A stretch of 64,000 nt of DNA from NCBI GenBank assembly GCA_964036045.1, contig OZ038383.1, positions 112,875,241 through 112,939,240 on the forward strand, written 5' to 3'. A model generated the notes under the pieces. That model made no database searches. It was not told the DNA's origin and saw only the letters and a list, made by a program, of their open reading frames with translations. Both the position numbers and the translations under genes were made by a program. This document shows positions 41,651-54,334 of this stretch, piece by piece (the first letter of the stretch is position 1; each line of letters opens with the position of its first letter). The DNA is from Eutreptiella sp. 'Long Island Sound 2002' (taxonomy: Eukaryota > Euglenozoa > Euglenophyceae > Eutreptiales > Eutreptiaceae).

Positions 41651-44600
41651 TTTGTCGTCGGGCGCTCCATTGCTTTGTCGTCATGCTCTGCTTTGCTTTG
41701 CCGTCGGGCGCTGCATTGCTTTGTCGTCGGGCGCTGCATTGCTTTGTCGTCGGGGGCTGCATTGCTTTGTCGTCGGGCTCTGTATTGCTTTGTCGTCGGG
41801 CCCTGCATTGCTTTGCCGTCTGGCGCTGCATTGCTTTGTCGTCGGGTGCTGCATTGCTTTGTCGTCGGGCGCTGCATTCCTTTGTCGTCGGGCTCTGCAT
41901 TGCTTTGCTGTCGGGCGCTGCATTGCTTTGTCGTCGGGCGCTGCATTGCTTTGTCGTCGGGCTCTGCATTGCTTTGTTGTCGGGCGTTGCATTGCTTTGT
42001 CGTCGGGCGCTGCATTGTTTTGTCGTCAGGCTCTGCATTGCTTTGCCGTCGGGCGCTGCATTGCTTTGTCGTCGGGCGCTGCATTGCTTTGTCGTCGGGC
42101 GCTGCATTGCTTTGTCGTCGGGCGCTGCATTGCTTTGTCGTCGGGCGCTGCATTGCTTTGTCGTCGGGCGCTGCATTGCTTTGTCGTCGGGCGCTGCATT
42201 GCTTTGTTGTCGGGCGCTGCATTGCTTTGTCGTCGGGCTCTGCATTGCTTTGTCGTCGGGCCCTGCATTGCTTTGCCGTCGGGCGCTGCATTGCTTTGTC
42301 CTTCGGCGCTGCATTGCTTTGTCGCCGGGCGCTGCATTGCTTTGTCGTCGGGCTCTGCTTTGCTTTGCCGTCGGGCGCTGCATTGCTTTGTCGTCGGGCG
42401 CTGCATTGCTTTGTCGTCAGGCGCTGCATTGCTTTGCCTTCCGGCTCTGCATTGCTTTGCCATCGGGCGCTGCATTGCTTTGTCGTCGGGCGCTGCATTG
42501 CTTTGTCGTCGGGCTCTGCATTGCTTTGCCGTCGGGCGCTGCATTGCTTTGTCGTCGGGCGCTGCATTGCTTTGTCGTCCGGCTCTGCATTGCTTTGCCG
42601 TCAGGCGCTGCATTGCTTTGTCGTCGGGCGCTGCATTGCTTTGTGGTCGGGCGCTGCATTGCTTTGTCGTCGGGCTCTGCATTGTTTTTCCGTCGGGCTC
42701 TGCATTGCTTTGTCGTCGGGCGCTGCATTGCTTTGTCGTCGGGCGCTGCATTGCTTTGCCGTCGGGCGCTGCGTTGCTTTGTCGTCGGGCGCTGCATTGC
42801 TTTGTCGTTGGGCTCTGCATTGCTTTGCCGTCGGGCGCTGCATTGCTTTGTCGTCGGGCGCTGCATTGTTTTGTCGTCGGGCTCTGCATTGCTTTGCCGT
42901 CGGGCGCTGCATTGCTTTGTCGTCGAGCGCTGCATTGCTTTGTCGTCGGGCGCTGCATTGCTTTGTCGTCGAGCTCTGCATTGCTTTGCCGTCGGGCGCT
43001 GCATTGCTTTGTCGTCAGGCGCTGCATTGCTTTGTCGTGGGGCTCTGCATTGCTTTGCCGTCGGGCGCTGCATTGCTTTGTCGTCGGGCGCTGCATTGCT
43101 TTGTCGTCGGGCTCTGCATTGCTTTGCCGTCAGGCGTTGCATTGCTTTGTCGTCGGGCGCTGCATTGCTTTGTCGTCGGGCGCTGCATTGCTTTGTCGTC
43201 GGGCTCTGCATTGCTTTGCCGTCGGGCGCTGCATTGCTTTGTCGTCGAGCTTTGCATTGCTTTGCCGTCGGGCTCTGCATTGCTTTGCCGTCGGGCGCTG
43301 CATTGCTTTGTCGTCGGGCGCTGCATTGCTTTGTTGCCGGGCTCTGCATTGCTTTGTCGTCGGGAGCTGCATTGCTTTGTCGTCGGGCTCTGCATTGCTT
43401 TGCCGTCGGGCACTGCATTGCTTTGTCGTCGGGCGCTGCATTGCTTTGTCGTCGGGCGCTGCATTGCTTTGTCGTCGGGCGCTGCGTTGCTTTGTTGTCG
43501 GGCGCTGCATTGCTTTGTCGTCGGGCTCTGCATTGCTTTGCCGTCAGGCGCTGCATTGCTTTGTCGTCGGGCGCTGCATTGCTTTGTCGTCGGGCGCTGC
43601 ATTGCTTTGTCGTCGGGCGCTGCATTGCTTTGTCGTCGGGCTCTGCATTGCTTTGCCGTCGGGCGCTGCATTGCTTTGTCGGCGGGCGCTGCATTGTTTT
43701 GTCTTCGGGGGCTGCATTGCTTTGTCGTCGGGCTCTGCATTGCTTTGTCGTCGGGCCCTGCATTGCTTTGCCATCGGGCGCTGCATTGCTTTGTCGTCGG
43801 GCGCTGCATTGCTTTGTCGTCGGGCGCTGCATTCCTTTGTCGTCGAGCTCTGCATTGCTTTGCTGTCGGGCGCTGCATTGCTTTGTCGTCGGGCGCTGCA
43901 TTGCTTTGTCGTCGGGCTCTGCATTGCTTTGTTGTCGGGCGCTGCATTGCTTTGTCGTCGGGCTGTGCATTGCTTTGCCGTCGGGCGCTGCATTGCTTTG
44001 TCGTCGGGCTTTGCATTGCTTTGCCGTCGGGCTCTGCATTGCTTTGCCGTCGGGCGCTGCATTGCTTTGTCGTCGGACGCTGCATTGCTTTGTCGCCGGG
44101 CTCTGCATTGCTTTGTCGTCGGGCGCTGCATTGTTTTGTCGTCGGGCTCTGCATTGCTTTGCCGTCGGGCGCTGCATTGCTTTGTCGTCGGGCGCTGCAT
44201 TGCTTTGTCATCGGGCGCTGCATTGCTTTGTCGTCGGGCGCTGCGTTGCTTTGTTGTCGGGCGCTGCATTGCTTTGTCGTCGGGCTCTGCATTGCTTTGC
44301 CGTCAGGCGCTGCATTGCTTTGTCGTCGGGCGCTGCATTGCTTTGTCGCCGGGCGCTGCATTGCTTTGTCGTCGGGCGCTGCATTGCTTTGTCGTCGGGC
44401 TCTGCATTGCTTTGCCGTCGGGCGCTGCATTGCTTTGTCGGCGGGCGCTGCATTGTTTTGTCGTCGGGGGCTGCATTGCTTTGTCATCGGGCTCTGCATT
44501 GCTTTGTCGTCGGGCCCTGCATTGCTTTGCCGTTGGGCGCTGCATTGCTTTGTCGTCGGGCGCTGCATTGCTTTGTCGTCGGGCGCTTCATTCCTTTGTC

Positions 44601-47600
44601 GTCGGGCTCTGCATTGCTTTGCTGTCGGGCGCTGCATTGCTTTGTCGTCGGGCGCTGCATTGCTTTGTCGTCGGGCTCTGCATTGCTTTGTTGTCGGGCG
44701 CTGCATTGCTTTGTCGTCGGGCGCTGCATTGCTTTGTCGTCGGGCTCTGCATTGCTTTGCCGTCAGGCGCTGCCTTGCTTTGTCGTCGGGCGCTGCATTG
44801 CTTTGTCGTCGGGCTTTGCATTGCTTTGCCGTCGGGCTCTGCATTGCTTTGCCGTCAGGCGCTGCGTTGCTTTGTCGTCAGGCGCTGCATTGCTTTGTCG
44901 TTGGGCTCTGCATTGCTTTGCTGTCAGGCGGTGCATTGTTTTGTCGTCAGGCTCTGCATTGCTTTGCCGTCGGGCGCTGCATTGCTTTGTCGTCTGGCGC
45001 TGCATTGCTTTGTCGTCGGGCGCTGCATTGCTTTGTCGTCGGGCGCTGCATTGCTTTGTCGTCGGGCGCTGCATTGCTTTGTCGTCGGGCTCTGCATTGC
45101 TTTGCCGTCGGGCGCTGCATTCCTTTGTCCTCGGGCGCTGCATTGCTTTGTCGTCGGGGGCTGCATTGCTTTGTGGTCGGGCTCTGCATTGCTTTGTCGT
45201 CGGGCCCTGCATTGCTTTGCCGTCGGGCGCTGCATTGCTTTGTCGTCGGGCGCTGCATTGCTTTGTCGACTGACGCTGCATTGCATTGCATTGTTGTTGG
45301 GCTCTGCATTGCTTTGGTGTCGGGCGCTGCATTGTTTTGTCGTCAGGCTCTGCATTGCTTTGCCGTCGGGCGCTGCATTGCTTTGTCGTCGGGCGCTGCA
45401 TTGCTTTGTCGTCGGGCGCTGCATTGCTTTGTCGTCGGGCTCTGCATTGCTTTGCCGTCGGGCGCTGCATTCCTTTGTCCTCGGGCGCTGCATTGCTTTG
45501 TCGTCGGGGGCTGCATTGCTTTGTCGTCGGGCTCTGCATTGCTTTGTCGTCGGGCCCTGCATTGCTTTGCCGTCGGGCGCTGCATTGCTTTGTCGTCGGG
45601 CGCTGCATTGCTTTGTCGACTGACGCTGCATTCCTTTGTCGTCGGGCTCTGCATTGCTTTGCTGTCAGGCGCTGCATTGCTTTGTCGTTGGGCGCTGCAT
45701 TGCTTTGTCGTCGGGCTCTGCATTGCTTTGTTGTCGGGCGCTGCATTGCTTTGTCGTCGGGCGCTGCATTGCTTTGTCGTCGGACTCTGCATTGCTTTGC
45801 CGTCGGGCGCTGCATTGCTTTGTCGTCGGGCGCTGCATTGCTTTGTCGTCGGGCTCTGCATTGTTTTGCCGTCGGGCGCTGCATTGCTTTGTCGTCGGGC
45901 GCTGCATTGCTTTGTCGTCAGGCTCTGCATTGCTTTGTCCTCGGGCGCTGCATTGCTTTGTCGTCGGGCTCTGCATTGCTTTGTCGTCAGGCGCTGCGTT
46001 GCTTTGTCGTCGGGCTCTGCATTGCTTTGCCATCGGGCGCTGCTTTGCTTTGTCGTCGGGCGCTGCATTGCTTTGTCGTCGGGCTCTGCATTGCTTTGCC
46101 GTCGGGCGCTGCATTGCTTTGTCGTCGGGCGCTGCATTGCTTTGTCGTCGAGCGCTGCATTGCTTTGTCGTCGGGCGCTGCATTGCTTTGTCGTCGGGCT
46201 CTGCATTGCTTTGCCGTCGGGCGCTGCATTGCTTTGTCGTCAGGCGCTGCATTGCTTTGTCGTCGGGCTCTGCATTGCTTTGCCGTCGGGCGCTGCATTG
46301 CTTTGTCGTCGGGCGCTGCATTGCTTTGTCGTCGGGCTCTGCATTGCTTTGCCGTCAGGCGCTGCATTGCTTTGTCGTCGGGCACTGCATTGCTTTGTCG
46401 TCGGGCGCTGCATTGCTTCGCCGTCGGGCGCTGCGTTGCTTTGTCGTTGGGCGCTGCATTGCTTTGTCGTCGGGCTCTGCATTGCTTTGCCGTCGGGCGC
46501 TGCATTGCTTTGTCGTCGGGCGCTGGATTGCTTTGTCGTTGGGCTCTGCGTTGCTTTGCCGTCGGGCGCTGCATTGCTTTGCCGTCGGGCGCTGCATTGC
46601 TTTGTCGTCGGGCGCTGCATTGCTTTGTCGTCGGGCGCTGCATTGTTTTGTCGTCGGACTCCGCATTGCTTTGTCGTCGGGCGCTGCATTGCTTTGTCGT
46701 CGGGCGCTGCATTGCTTTGTCGTCAGGCGCTGCATTGCTTTGTCGTCGGGAGCTGCATTGCTTTGTCGTCGGGCGCTGCATTGCTTTGTCGTCAGGCTCT
46801 GCATTGCTTTGCTGTCGGGCGCTGCATTGCTTTGTCGTCGGGCGCTGCATTGCTTTGTTGTCGGGGGCTGCATTGCTTTGTCGTCGGGCTCTGCATTGCT
46901 TTGTCGTCGGGCCCCGCATTGCTTTGCCGTCGGGCGCTGCATTGCTTTGTCGTCGGGCGCTGCATTGCTTTGTCGTCGGGCGCTGCATTCCTTTGTCGTC
47001 GGGCTCTGCATTGCTTTGCTGTCGGGCGCTGCATTGCTTTGTCGTCGGGCGCTGCATTGCTTTGTCGTCGGGCTCTGCATTGTTTTGTTGTCGGGCGCTG
47101 CATTGCTTTGTCGTCGGGCGCTGCATTGCTTTGTCGTCGGACTCTGCATTGCTTTGCCGTCGGGCGCTGCATTGCTTTGTCGTCGGGCGCTGCATTGCTT
47201 TGTCGTCGGGCTCTGCATTGCTTTGCCGTCGGGCGCTGCATTGCTTTGTCGTCGGGCGCTGCATTGCTTTATCGTCAGGCGCTGCATTGCTTTGTCGTCG
47301 GGCGCTGCATGGCTTTGTCGTCGGGCTCTGCATTACTTTGCCGTCGGGCGCTGCATTGCTTTGTCGTCGGGCGCTGCATTGCTTTGTCGTCGGGCTCTGC
47401 ATTGCTTTGCCGTCGGGCGCTGCATTGCTTTGTCGTCGGGCGCTGCATTTCTTTGTCGTCGGGCTCTGCATTGCTTTGCCGTCGGGCGCTGCATTGCTTT
47501 GTCGTCGGGCGCTGCACTGCTTTGTCGTCGGGCTCTGCATTGCTTTGCCGTTGGGCGCTGCATTGCTTTGTCGTCGGGCTCTGCATTGCTTTGTCGTCGG

Positions 47601-49899
47601 GCGCTGCATTGCTTTGTCGTCGGGCTCTGCATTGCTTTGCCGTCGGGCTCTGCATTGCCTTGTCGTCGGGCGCTGCATTGCTTTGTCGTCGGGCTCTGCA
47701 TTGCTTTGCCGTCGGGCGCTGTATTGCTCTGTCGTCGGGCGCTGCATTTCTATGTCGTCGGGCTCTGCATTGCTTTGCCGTCGGGCGCTGCATTGGTTTG
47801 TCGTCGGGCGCTGCACTGCTTTGTCGTCGGGCTCTGCATTGTTTTGCCGTCGGGCGCTGCATTGCTTTGTCGTCGGGCGCTGCATTGTCTTGTCGTCGGG
47901 CTCTGCATTGCTTTGCCGTCGGGTGCTGCCTTGCTTTGTCGTCGGGCTCTGCATTGCTTTGCCGTCGGGCGCTGCATTGCTTTGTCGTCGGGCGCTGCAT
48001 TGCTTTGTCGTCGGGCTCTGCATTGCTTTGCTGTCGGGCGCTGCATTGCTTTGTCGTCAGGCGCTGCATTGCTTTGTCGTCGGGCTCTGCATTGCTTTGC
48101 CGTCGGGCGCTGCATTGCTTTGTCGTCGGGCGCTGCATTGCTTTGTCGTCGGGCCCTGCATTGCTTTGCCGTCAGGCGCTGCATTGCTTTGTCGTCGGGC
48201 GCTGCATTGCTTTGTCGTCGGGCGCTGCATTGCTTTGCCGTCGGGCGCTGCGTTGCTTTGTCGTTGGGCGCTGCATTGCTTTGTCGTCGGGCTCTGCATT
48301 GCTTTGCCGTCGGGCGCTGCATTGCTTTGTCGTCGGGCGCCGGATTGCTTTGTCGTTGGGCTCTGCATTGCTTTGCCGTCAGGCGCTGCATTGGTTTGCC
48401 GTCGGGCGCTGCATTGCTTTGTCGTCGGGCGCTGCATTGCTTTGTCGTCGGGCGCTGCATTGTTTTGTCGTCGGACTCTGCATTGCTTTGTCGTCGGGCG
48501 CTGCATTGCTTTGTCGTCGGGCGCTGCATTGCTTTGTCGTCGGGCGCTGCATTGCTTTGTCGTCGGGCGCTGCATTGCTTTGTCGTCGGGCGCTGCATTG
48601 CTTTGTCGTCAGGCTCTGCATTGCTTTGCCGTCGGGCGCTGCATTGCTTTGTCGTCGGGCGCTGCATTGCTTTGTTGTCGGGGGCTTCATTGCTTTGTCG
48701 TCGGGCTCTGCATTGCTTTGTCGTCGGGCCCTGCATTGCTTTGCCGTCGGGCGCTGCATTGCTTTGTCGTCGGGCGCTGCATTGCTTTGTCGTCGGGCGC
48801 TGCATTCCTTTGTCGTCGGGCTCTGCATTGCTTTGCTGTTGGGCGCTGCATTGCTTTGTCGTCGGGCGCTGCATTGCTTTGTCGTCGGGCTCTGCATTGC
48901 TTTGTTGTCGGGCGCTGCATTGCTTTGTCGTCGGGCGCTGCATTCCTTTGTCGTCGGACTCTGCATTGCTTTGCCGTCGGGCGCTGCATTGCTTTGTCGT
49001 CGGGCGCTGCATTGCTTTGTTGTCGGGCTCTGCATTGCTTTGCCGTCGGGCGCTGCATTGCTTTGTCGTCGGGCGCTGCATTGCTTTGTCGTCGGGCTCT
49101 GCATTGCTTTGTCGTCAGGCGCTGCATTGCTTTGTCGTCGGGCTCTGCATTGCTTTGCCGTCGGGCGCTGCATTGCTTTGTCGTCGGGCGCTGCATTGCT
49201 TTGTCGTCGGGCTCTGCATTGCTTTGCCGTCGGGCGCTGCATTGCTCTGTCGTCGGGCGCTGCATTTCTTTGTCGTCGGGCTCTGCATTGCTTTGCCGTC
49301 GGGCGCTGCATTGCTTTGTCGTCGGGCGCTGCACTGCTTTGTCGTCGGGCTCTGCAATGCTTTGCCGTCGGGCGCTGCATTGCTTTGTCGTCGGGCTCTG
49401 CATTGCTTTGTCGTCGGGCGCTGCATTGCTTTGTCGTCGGGCTCTGCATTGCTTTGCCGTCGGGCGCTGCATTGCTTTGTCGTCGGGCGCTGCATTGCTT
49501 TGTCGTCGGGCTCTGCATTGCTTTGCCGTCGGGCGCTGTATTGCTCTGTCGTCGGGCGCTGCATTTCTTTGTCGTCGGGCTCTGCATTGCTTTGCCGTCG
49601 GGCGCTGCATTGGTTTGTCGTCGGGCGCTGCACTGCTTTGTCGTCGGGCTCTGCATTGCTTTGCCGTCGGGCGCTGCATTGCTTTGTCGTCGGGCGCTGC
49701 ATTGCTTTGTCGTCGGGCTCTGCATTGCTTTGCCGTCGGGTGCTGCATTGCTTTGTCGTCAGGCGCTGCATTGCTTTGTCGTCGGGCTCTGCATTGCTTT
49801 GCCGTCGGGCGCTGCATTGCTTTGTCGTCGGGCGCTGCATTCCTTTGTCGTCGGGCTCTGCATTGCTTTGCCGTCGGGCGCTGCATTGCTTTGTCGTCG

Positions 49900-51230
49900 G
49901 GCGCTGCATTGCTTTGTCGTCCGGCGCCGCATTGTCTTGCCGTCGGGCGCTGCATTGCTTTGTCGTCGGGCGCTGCATTGCTTTGTCGTCGGGCTCTGCA
50001 TTGCTTTGCTGTCGGGCGCTGCATTGCTTTGTCGCCGGGCGCTGCATTGCTTTGTCGTCGGGCGCTGCATTGCCTTGTCGTCGGGCTGTGCATTGCTTTG
50101 CCGTCGGGCTCTGCATTGCTTTGCCGTGCAGCTCTGCATTGCTTTGCCGTCGGGCTTTGCATTGCTTTGCCGTCGGGCGCTGCATTGCTTTGCCGTCGGG
50201 CGCTGCATTGGTTTGTCGTCGGGCTTTGCATTGATTTGCTGTCTAGCTCTGCATTGCATTGCCGTCGGGCGCTGCATTGCTTTGTCGTCAGGCTTTGCAT
50301 TGCTTTGCCGTCGGGCTCTGCATTGCTTTGCCGTCGGGCGCTGCATTGCTTTGTCCCCGGGCTCTGCATTGCTTTGTCGTCGGGCTCTGCATTGCTTTGC
50401 CGTCGGGCGCTGCATTGCTTTGTCGTCAGGCGCTGCACTGCTTTGGCGTCGGGCTCTGCATTGCTTTGCCGTCGGGCGCTGCATTGCTTTGTCGTCGGGC
50501 GCTGCATTGCTTTGTCGTCGGGCTCTGCATTGCTTTGCCGTCGGGCGCTGCATTGCTTTGTTGTCGGGCGCTGCATTGCTTTGTCGTCGGGCCCTGCATT
50601 GCTTTGCCGTCGGGCGCTGCATTGCTTTTTCGTCGGGCGCTGCATTGCTTTGTCGTCGGGCGCCGCATTGCCTTGCCGTCGGGCGCTGCATTGCTCTGTC
50701 GTCGGGCGCTGCATTGCTTTGTCGTCGGGCTCTGCATTGCTTTGCTGTCGGGCGCTGCATTGCTTTGTCACCGGGCGCTGCATTGCTTTGTCGTCGATCT
50801 CTGCATTGCTTTGCCGTCTGGCGCTGCATTGCTTTGTCGTCGGGCGCTGCATTGCTTTGCCGTCGGGCGCTGCATTGCTTTGCCGTCGGGCGCTGCATTG
50901 CTTTGTCGTCGGGCTTTGCATTGCTTTGCCGTCGGGCTCTGCATTGCTTTGCCGTCGGGCGCTGCATTGCTTTGTCGTCGAGCGCTGCATTGCTTTGTCG
51001 CCCGGCTCTGCATTGCTTTGCCGTCGGGCACTGCATTGCTTTGTCGTCGGGCGCTGCATTGCTTTGCCGTCGGGCGCTGCATTGCTTTGCCGTCGGGCGC
51101 TGCATTGCTTTGTCGTCGGGCTTTGCATTGCTTTGTCGTCGAGCGCTGCATTGCTTTGTCGTCGCGCGCTGCATTGCTTTGTCATCGAGCGCTGCATTGC
51201 TTTGTCGTCGGGCTCTGCATTGCTTTGCCG
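49900..51230. repeat. Distant duplicate of 35.5-37.1 kb within the 23-bp array
   Basis: Rare strings shared with the earlier segment: CCGTGCAGC (35745 and 50125), TCGTCGATCT (36641 and 50791) and TCGCCCGGCTC (near 36848 and 50998). The order is conserved and the offset is about 14.15-14.38 kb. The changing offset shows unit gains or losses since the duplication. Confidence 0.7.
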
Positions 51231-54200
51231 TCGGTCACTGCATTGCTTTGTCGTCGGACGCTGCATTGCTTTGTCGTCTGGCTCTGCATTGCTTTGCCGT
51301 CGGGCGCTGCATTGCTTTGTCGTCGGGCTCTGCATTGCTGCGCCGTCGGGCACTGCATTGCTTTGTCGTCGGGCGCTGCATTGCTTCGCCTTCCGGCGCT
51401 GCATTGCTTTGCCGTCGGGCGCTGCATTGCTTTGTCGTCGGGCTTTGCATTGCTTTGTCGTCGAGCGCTGCATTGCTTTGTCGTCGCGCGCTGCATTGCT
51501 TTGTCATCGAGCGCTGCATTGCTTTGTCGTCGGGCTCTGCATTGCTTTGCCGTCGGTCACTGCATTGCTTTGTTGTCGGGCGCTGCATTGCTTTGTCGTC
51601 TGGCTCTGCATTGCTTTGCCGTCGGGTGCTGCATTGCCTTGTCGTCGGGCTCTGCATTGCTTTGCCGTCGGGTGCTGCATTGCTTTGTCGTCGGGCTCTG
51701 CATTGCTTTGTCGTCAGGCTCTGCATTGCTTTGCCTACGGGCGCTGCATTGCTTTGTCGTCGGGCGCTGCATTGCTTTGTCGTCGGGCGCTGCATTGCTT
51801 TGTCGTCAGGCGCTGCATTGCTTTGTCGTCGGGCTCTGCATTGCTTTGCCATCGGGCGCTGCATTGCTTTGCCATCGGGCGCTGCATTGCTTTGTCGTCG
51901 GGCGCTGCATTGCTTTGTCGTCGGGCTCTGCATTGCTTTGCCGTCGGGCGCTGCATTGCTTTGTCGTCGGGCGCTGCATTGCTTTGTCGTCGAGCGCTGC
52001 ATTGCTTTGTCGTCGGGCGCTGCATTGCTTTGTCGTCGAGCTCTGCATTGCTTTGTCGTCGGGGGCTGCATTGCTTTGTCGTCGTGCGCTGCATTGCTTT
52101 GTCGTCGGGCTCTGCATTGCTTTGCCGTCGGGCGCTGCATTGCTTTGTCGTCGGGCGCTGCATTGTTCTGTCGTCGGGCGCTGCAATGCTTTGTCGTCGG
52201 GCGCTGCATTGCTTTGTCGTCGGGCTCTGCATTGCTTTGCCTACGAGCGCTGCATTGCTTTGTCGTCGGGCGCTGCATTGCTTTGTCATCGGGCGCTGCA
52301 TTGCTTTGTCGTCAGGCGCTGCATTGCTTTGTCGTCGGGCTCTGCATTGCTTTGCCATCGGGCGCTGCATTGCTTTATCGTCGGGCGCTGCATTGCTTTG
52401 TCGTCGGGCTCTGCATTGCTTTGCCGTCGGGCGCTGCATTGCTTTGTCGTCGGGCGCTGCATTGCTTTGTCGTCGGGCTCTGCATTGCTTTGCCGTCAGG
52501 CGCTGCATTGCTTTGTCGTCAGGCGCTGCATTGCTTTGTCGTCGGGGGCTGCATTGCTTTGTCGTCGGGCTCTGCATTGCTTTGCCGTCGGGCGCTGCAT
52601 TGCTTTGTCGTCGGGCGCTGCATTGCTTTGTCGTCGGGGTCTGCATTGCTTTGCCGTCGACGCTGCGTTGCTTTGTCGTCGGGCGCTGCATTGCTTTGTC
52701 GTTGGGCTCTGCATTGCTTTGCCGTCGGGCGCTGCATTGCTTTGTCGTCGGGCGCTGCATTGTTTTGTCGTCGGGCTCTGCATTGCTTTGCCGTCGGGCG
52801 CTGCATTGCTTTGTCGTCGGGCGCTGCATTGCTTTGTCGTCGGGCGCTGCATTGCTTTGTCGTCAGGCGCTGCATTGCTTTGTCGTCGGGCGCTGCATTG
52901 CTTTGTCGTCGGGCTCTGCATTGCTTTGCCGTCGGGCGCTGCATTGCTTTGTCGTCGGGCGCTGCATTGTTTTGTCGTCGGGCTCTGCATTGCTTTGCCG
53001 TCGGGCGCTGCATTGCTTTGTCGTCGGGCGCTGCATTGCTTTGTCGTCGGGCGCTGCATTGCTTTGTCGTCAGGCGCTGCATTGCTTTGTCGTCGGGCGC
53101 TGCATTGCTTTGTCGTCGGGCTCTGCATTGCTTTGCCGTCGGGCGCTGCATTGCTTTGTCGCCGGGCGCTGCATTGCTTTGTCGTCGGGGGCTGCATTGC
53201 TTTGTCGTCGGGCTCTGCATTGCTTTGTCGTCGGGCCCTACATTGCTTTGCCGTCGGGCGCTGCATTGCTTTGTCGTCGGGCGCTGCATTGCTTTGTCGT
53301 CGGGCTCTGCATTGCTTTGCTGCCGGGCGCTGCATTGCTTTGTCGTCGGGCGCTGCATTGCTTTGTCGTCGGGGGCTGCATTGCTTTGTCGTCGGGCTCT
53401 GCATTGCTTTGTCGTCGGGCCCTGCATTGCGTTGCCGTCAGGCGCTGCATTGCTTTGTCGTCGGGTGCTGCATTGCTTTGTCGTCGGGCGCTGCATTCCT
53501 TTGTCGTCGGGCTCTGCATTGCTTTGCTGTCGGGCGCTGCATTGCTTCGTTGTCGGGCTCTGCATTGCTTTGTTGTCGGGCGCTGCATTGCTTTGTCGTC
53601 GGGCTCTGCATTGTTTTGTCGTCAGGCTCTGCATTGCTTTGCCGTCGGGCGCTGCATTGCTTTGTCGTCGGGCGCTGCATTGCTTTGTCGTCGGGCGCTG
53701 CATTGCTCTGTCGTCGGGCGCTGCATTGCTTTGTCGTTGGGCGCTGCATTGCTTTGTCGTCGGGGGCTGCATTGCTTTGTCGCCGGGCGCTGCATTGCTT
53801 TGTCGTCGGGCTCTGCATTGCTTTGTCGTCGGGCCCTGCATTGCTTTGCCGTCGGGCGCTGCATTCCTTTGTCGTTCGGCGCTGCATTGCTTTGTCGCCG
53901 GGCGCTGCATTGCTTTGTCGTCGGGCGCTGCATTGCTATGTCGTCAGGCGCTGCATTGCTTTGCCTTCCGGCTCTGCATTGCTTTGCCATCGGGCGCTGC
54001 ATTGCTTTGTCGTCGGGCGCTGCATTGCTTTGTCCTCGGGCTCTGCATTGCTTTGCCGTCGGGCGCTGCATTGCTTTGTCGTCGGGCGCTGCATTGCTTT
54101 GTCGTCGGGCTCTGCATTGCTTTGCCGTCAGGCGCTGCATTGCTTTGTCGTCGGGCGCTGCATTGCTTTGTCGTCGGGCGCTGCATTGCTTTGTCGTCGG

Positions 54201-54334
54201 GCTCTGCATTGCTTTGCCGTCGGGCGCTGCATTGCTTTGTCGTCGGGCGCTGCATTGCTTTGTCGTCGGGCTCTGCATTGCTTTGCCGTCGGGCGCTGCG
54301 TTGCTTTGTCGTCGGGCGCTGCATTGCTTTGCCG

